Origin: an uncultured Collinsella sp. | Lineage (GTDB): Bacteria > Actinomycetota > Coriobacteriia > Coriobacteriales > Coriobacteriaceae | Direction: 5' to 3' | Assembly: GCA_900553935.1 (NCBI GenBank) | Contig: USFK01000047.1 | Span: 1-8,917 of the forward strand | Length of the DNA stretch: 8,917 nucleotides | Shown here: positions 5,694 through 8,917 of the stretch, in pieces | Numbering within the stretch: the stretch's first letter is position 1 | Layout of the letters: the number at the start of each line of letters is the position of its first letter | Position numbers and translations under genes: made by a program | The notes under the pieces: model-generated | Told to the model about the DNA's origin: nothing | Seen by the model: the letters and a program-made list of their open reading frames with translations, nothing else | The model's database searches: none

Positions 5694-6881
5694 ATGTCGA
5701 GCCTCACCGGTAAGTCATTGAACCCTGTTATGAATCGCAGGAGCGTTATCGCGAGCGCAGCAGGTCTGGGGGCGATGTCCATTCTAGCTGGCTGCTCCTC
5801 CAACGGCGGCGACAGCGGTTCCGCGTCGGGCGACGCTTCGTTTAAGATCGGCACCATCGGCCCGCTGACCGGCGCCAACGCGTCCTACGGCAAGTCCGTT
5901 ACACAGGCTGTCGAGCTTGGCTGCAAGGATTTCTCGACTAAGGAGCTGCCGCTTGTCAGCAAGGCCGAGGACGACCAGGCCGACGGCGAGAAGGCCGTCA
6001 ACGCCTTCAACACCCTGCTCGACTGGGGCATGCAGGCCCTCGTCGGTCCGACCACCACGGGTGCGTCGGTCGCCGTTGCCGCCGAGTGCGGCAACGACCC
6101 CGAGACGTTCATGATCACCCCGTCTGCGTCCTCCGAGGACGTTACCAAGGGCAAGGATTGCGTCTTCCAGGTTTGCTTTACCGACCCCAACCAAGGTGTC
6201 AACGCTGCCAAGTTCCTGGCAGAGAAGTATGCGAACGAGAAGTTCGTGCTGTTCTATAACTCCGGCGACGCCTATTCTTCGGGCATCGCAGATTCCTTTA
6301 AGGCCCAGGCCGCTAAGTCTAAGCTTGAGATTGTCGACGAGGAGACCTTTAAGGACGACTCCGCCACGAGCTTTACCAACCAGCTGACCAAGGCCAAGCA
6401 GGCAGGCGCCACCATGATCTTTGCGCCGATCTACTACACGCCGGCGTCCGTCCTGCTCAAGAACGCCAAGGACATGGGCTACGACGTCAAGATGATGGGC
6501 TGCGACGGCATGGACGGCATCCTAGGCGTTGAGGGCTTTGACACCTCTCTTGCCGAGGGTCTGCTGCTCATGACCCCGTTCTCCGCCGACGACGAGAAGA
6601 ACGCCGACTTCGTCAACGCTTACAAGGATAAGTACGGCGATACCCCCGACCAGTTTGCCGCCGACGCCTACGACGGCGTGCATGCTGTGGTCGAGGCTCT
6701 CAAGGAGGCCGGCCTGGGCGTCGACGCCGACCCCACCGAGGTTGCCGAGAAGCTTCCCGAGGCTATGCTCAAGATTACCGTTGACGGTCTGACTGGCAAG
6801 CTCTCCTGGAACGACAAGGGTCAGGTCCAGAAGGACCCGACGGCGTACGTCATTACCGACGGCAAGTACGTACAGGCCTAA
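5694..6881 (+). CDS. livJ: Branched-chain amino-acid ABC transporter, substrate-binding lipoprotein
   Basis: This is the extracytoplasmic receptor of a Liv-type importer, expected to bind leucine, isoleucine or valine and deliver them to LivH/LivM. It has 395 residues. The N-terminus has N14-R-R-S-V-I, a hydrophobic core, and a lipobox L31-A-G-C34, so it should be a lipoprotein anchored by Cys34; the paired arginines resemble a Tat signal. A Ser/Gly-rich linker (35-49) leads to a periplasmic-binding-protein fold beginning KIGTIGPLTG (51-60). GPTTTGAS (118-125) and TPSASSEDV are typical ligand-cleft stretches of this family. The start is chosen for AGGAG 6 nt upstream; a second ATG at 5730 lacks one. 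It leads livH-livM. The exact ligand is uncertain, since related receptors bind other amino acids or amides. Tandem TAA TAG stops end the gene. Confidence 0.92.
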   Translation: MSSLTGKSLNPVMNRRSVIASAAGLGAMSILAGCSSNGGDSGSASGDASFKIGTIGPLTGANASYGKSVTQAVELGCKDFSTKELPLVSKAEDDQADGEKAVNAFNTLLDWGMQALVGPTTTGASVAVAAECGNDPETFMITPSASSEDVTKGKDCVFQVCFTDPNQGVNAAKFLAEKYANEKFVLFYNSGDAYSSGIADSFKAQAAKSKLEIVDEETFKDDSATSFTNQLTKAKQAGATMIFAPIYYTPASVLLKNAKDMGYDVKMMGCDGMDGILGVEGFDTSLAEGLLLMTPFSADDEKNADFVNAYKDKYGDTPDQFAADAYDGVHAVVEALKEAGLGVDADPTEVAEKLPEAMLKITVDGLTGKLSWNDKGQVQKDPTAYVITDGKYVQA

Positions 6882-6885
6882 TAGG

Positions 6886-6907
6886 CCGCCTTATATAGAG
6901 CGGTTTT
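6886..6907 (+). terminator. Weak terminator-like hairpin directly after livJ
   Basis: CCGC (6886-6889) pairs with GCGG (6900-6903), optionally extended by CT/AG with a bulged A, and is followed by TTTT (6904-6907). It starts 4 nt after the livJ stop. The stem is short, so only partial termination is likely. Confidence 0.4.
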
Positions 6908-6913
6908 GATCCC

Positions 6914-6943
6914 AAGCAGGGGAGGTTTTGGCCTTCCCTGCTT
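6914..6943 (+). other. Intercistronic hairpin between livJ and livH
   Basis: AAGCAGGGGAGG (6914-6925) pairs with CCTTCCCTGCTT (6932-6943) over 12 bp with one G-T wobble and a 6-nt loop. No T-run follows. Hairpins of this kind often protect the upstream binding-protein message from 3' decay, giving more LivJ than LivH/LivM; that role is inferred. Confidence 0.6.
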
Positions 6944-6954
6944 GCTTGGTATCT

Positions 6955-6974
6955 AGGGACGATGTAACGTCCCT
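6955..6974 (+). terminator. Second intercistronic hairpin, attenuator-like
   Basis: AGGGACG (6955-6961) is the perfect complement of CGTCCCT (6968-6974) with a 6-nt loop, followed by GTTTC. It lies 46 bp before the livH ATG. The weak U-tail suggests partial termination at most. Confidence 0.4.
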
Positions 6975-7020
6975 GTTTCATACATCAACTGGAAACCTAT
7001 TCGAAAGGGGGATGTGGAAC

Positions 7021-7902
7021 ATGACGGTCTTTATCCAATACTTGGTCAACGGCCTGTCCATGGGCAGCGTCTACGCCATCATCGCGTTGGGCTACACCAT
7101 GGTCTACGGTATCGCCAAGATGCTCAACTTCGCTCACGGCGACGTCATCATGGTCGGTGCCTATGTCTCGTTCTGCGCCACGTCGTATCTCGGCCTCCCG
7201 GGCTGGGCATCTGTAATTCTCTCTTGTGTGGTCTGCACGGTTCTCGGTGTTCTCATCGAGGGTCTGGCATACAAGCCGCTGCGCCAAGCAGGCCCTCTGG
7301 CCGTTCTGATCACGGCCATCGGCGTGTCTTACTTCCTGCAGAACGCCGCGCAGCTTCTGTGGGGCGCCACGCCCAAGAACTTCACTTCGCTCGTCACCTT
7401 CCAGGTGCCGGAGTTCTTGGCCAAGTTCAACGTAAGCGCCGTCTCGCTCGTCACCATCGTCGCCTGCCTGGTTATCATGGCCGGCCTGATGTTCTTTACA
7501 GGCAAGACCAAGATGGGCAAAGCCATGCGCGCCGTGTCCGAGGACAAGGCCGCCGCTCAGCTCATGGGCATCAACGTCAACCGCACCATCTCGATGACGT
7601 TCGCCATCGGCTCCGCCCTTGCCGCCATCGCCGGCGTGCTGCTGTGCTCCTACTCGCCGGTGCTGCAGCCCACGACGGGTGCCATGCCTGGCATCAAGGC
7701 CTTCGATGCAGCCGTCTTCGGTGGCATCGGCTCCATCCCCGGCGCCTTTGTCGGTGGCATTCTCATCGGCATCATCGAGGCGATGGCACAGGCTTATATT
7801 TCCACGAGCCTTGCCAACTCCATCGTCTTTGGTGTTTTGATCATCGTCCTGCTCGTCAAGCCTGCCGGCCTCTTGGGCAAGTATGTCCCCGAGAAGGTGT
7901 AG
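7021..7902 (+). CDS. livH: Branched-chain amino-acid ABC transporter permease
   Basis: One of the two membrane subunits forming the translocation path of the Liv importer. It has 293 residues with about eight hydrophobic segments. The opening QYLVNGLSMGSVYAIIALG and YGIAKMLNFAHGDVIMVGAY are classic LivH sequence. The cytoplasmic coupling segment AVSEDKAAAQLMGIN (from residue 171) contacts the ATPases in this family, and GGIGSIPGAFVGG lies near the C-terminus. The ATG at 7021 is chosen because AAAGGGGG lies 9 nt upstream; the ATG at 7012 abuts that site too closely, and the frame further upstream (TTG at 6928) runs through the hairpins. It follows livJ after a hairpin-rich gap and nearly touches livM, so both permeases should be made together. 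Confidence 0.95.
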   Translation: MTVFIQYLVNGLSMGSVYAIIALGYTMVYGIAKMLNFAHGDVIMVGAYVSFCATSYLGLPGWASVILSCVVCTVLGVLIEGLAYKPLRQAGPLAVLITAIGVSYFLQNAAQLLWGATPKNFTSLVTFQVPEFLAKFNVSAVSLVTIVACLVIMAGLMFFTGKTKMGKAMRAVSEDKAAAQLMGINVNRTISMTFAIGSALAAIAGVLLCSYSPVLQPTTGAMPGIKAFDAAVFGGIGSIPGAFVGGILIGIIEAMAQAYISTSLANSIVFGVLIIVLLVKPAGLLGKYVPEKV

Positions 7903-7911
7903 GTGAGCGCT

Positions 7912-8917
7912 ATGAAGTTCCTTAAAGACAAGCAGACGCGTCACGACTTTGTCACGTACGCCATGTGCATCGTGGCATTCGCCATCGTGTTCTTTATGCA
8001 GTCCAACCATATGATCCCGCGCATGATCGCCGGTCAGCTGGTTCCCATCACGGCCTACATCGTTATGGCCATCTCGCTCAACCTCGTTGTCGGCATCGCG
8101 GGCGACTTGTCGCTGGGCCACGCGGGCTTTATGAGTGTCGGCGCCTATACGGGCATCGTTACCGCCGTCGCGCTGGAGAGCGCCGTTCCGTCCGATCCGA
8201 TGCGCCTGATCATCAGCATTGTGGTCGGCGCTATCGCCGCTGCCATCTTGGGCTTCCTGATCGGTATCCCGGTTCTGCGCCTGAGCGGTGACTACCTGGC
8301 CATCGTGACCCTGGCTTTTGGCGAGATCATCAAAGAGATCGTCACCTGCCTCATTGTGGGCGTCGACTCCCGCGGTCTGCACGTGATCTTTAACATCACG
8401 GGCAACTCCACGATCGACGACCTGCACCTGCTCGAGGACGGCACCGCCATCATCAAGGGCGCCCAGGGCGCCTCGGGCGTGTCGACGTACTCGACCTTCC
8501 TCGCCGGTGCCATCCTGGTCATGGTCGCACTCGTGATCGTACTCAACCTGGTTCGCAGCCGTACCGGCCGTGCCATTATGGCCGTGCGCGATAACAAGAT
8601 TGCAGCCGAGTCCGTAGGCATCTCCGTCACCGAGTACCGCATGATCGCCTTCGTGGTTTCCGCTGCCCTTGCCGGTGCTGCCGGAGCTCTCTTCGGCGGT
8701 AACTTCTCGCAGCTCTCCGCCACCAAGTTCGACTTCAATACCTCCATTCTGATTCTGGTGTTCGTGGTGCTGGGCGGCCTGGGCAACATGTGGGGCTCCG
8801 TCATTGCCGCCGCAGCCCTCACCATCCTGCCCGAGGCCCTGCGGCAGTTCTCCAACTACCGCATGCTGGTGTACGCCATTGTGCTGATTCTGGTGATGCT
8901 GGCCACCAACAACCCGC
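7912..8917 (+). CDS. livM: Branched-chain amino-acid ABC transporter permease, cut by the right window edge
   Basis: The second membrane subunit of the Liv importer. The frame is open for 335 codons to the window end; usual length is about 320-420 residues, so little is missing. Family landmarks are MAISLNLVVGIAGDLSLGHAG, LRLSGDYLAIVTLAFGEI, the coupling segment AVRDNKIAAESVGIS (from residue 224) and GGLGNMWG. Between a membrane segment and the GAQGASG motif (183-189) lies an extra hydrophilic loop of about 25-30 residues (about 152-182) compared with the shorter E. coli-type layout, probably a subfamily feature. Two in-frame starts fit: ATG at 7912 with AGGTGA 5 nt upstream, or GTG at 7903 directly after the livH stop with AAGG upstream. 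Either implies coupled translation with livH. ATPases livG and livF are expected next. Confidence 0.93.
   Translation, partial: MKFLKDKQTRHDFVTYAMCIVAFAIVFFMQSNHMIPRMIAGQLVPITAYIVMAISLNLVVGIAGDLSLGHAGFMSVGAYTGIVTAVALESAVPSDPMRLIISIVVGAIAAAILGFLIGIPVLRLSGDYLAIVTLAFGEIIKEIVTCLIVGVDSRGLHVIFNITGNSTIDDLHLLEDGTAIIKGAQGASGVSTYSTFLAGAILVMVALVIVLNLVRSRTGRAIMAVRDNKIAAESVGISVTEYRMIAFVVSAALAGAAGALFGGNFSQLSATKFDFNTSILILVFVVLGGLGNMWGSVIAAAALTILPEALRQFSNYRMLVYAIVLILVMLATNNP

Noticed and set aside
6928..7020. Extended livH start (TTG at 6928)
   Set aside because: It would translate through the intercistronic hairpins; the ATG at 7021 matches the LivH family start and has AAAGGGGG upstream.
6997..8427. Minus-strand 476-codon open frame opposite livH and livM
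   Set aside because: Asp/His/Gly-rich shadow that crosses two well-supported permease genes.

Overview
The window is GC-rich and reads like a chromosomal segment of a gut actinobacterium of the class Coriobacteriia, most like Collinsella. This placement is inference. It rests on the strong G/C third-position bias, the large single-chain type of PurL, Shine-Dalgarno-led genes with short spacers, and a steroid-dehydrogenase-like SDR. No rRNA, tRNA, CRISPR array, transposase, phage gene or integration site was seen. Six long genes are certain, two of them cut by the window edges (purL at the left, livM at the right). A seventh long gene, the SDR, is certain as a family member but not in substrate.

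Layout. Positions 1-852 (minus) hold the N-terminal 284 codons of purL (purine synthesis). A 184-bp divergent spacer separates it from a CPA2-type cation:proton antiporter at 1037-2599 (plus). The antiporter converges on a BaiA-like SDR at 2881-3630 (minus). The 281-bp convergent gap holds the most unusual sequence here: three 46-bp palindromic elements at an exact 62-bp period, the third inverted, followed by a strong two-way terminator. Upstream of the SDR on the same strand is hom (homoserine dehydrogenase, 3852-5195 minus), with its own perfect 15-bp terminator stem, so SDR and hom are probably separate transcription units.

The 498-bp spacer 5196-5693 divides hom from a plus-strand branched-chain amino-acid ABC transporter operon: livJ (5694-6881), livH (7021-7902) and livM (7912 to beyond the edge). 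livG and livF are expected just outside. The spacer is locally AT-rich. It carries a possible 43-codon leader ORF with a strong ribosome site and a cluster of isoleucine codons, several small hairpins and three copies of an 8-mer. livJ and livH are separated by 139 bp with three hairpins, which would fit making more binding protein than permease; livH and livM are nearly fused.

How the genes fit together. hom (entry to threonine, methionine and isoleucine synthesis) and liv (uptake of leucine, isoleucine and valine) are divergent neighbours, so shared control by branched-chain amino acids is plausible but not shown. purL, the antiporter and the SDR have no evident functional link to them. The observations most worth following are the repeat array, the small leader ORF, and the BaiA-like dehydrogenase with an apparently altered cofactor pocket.
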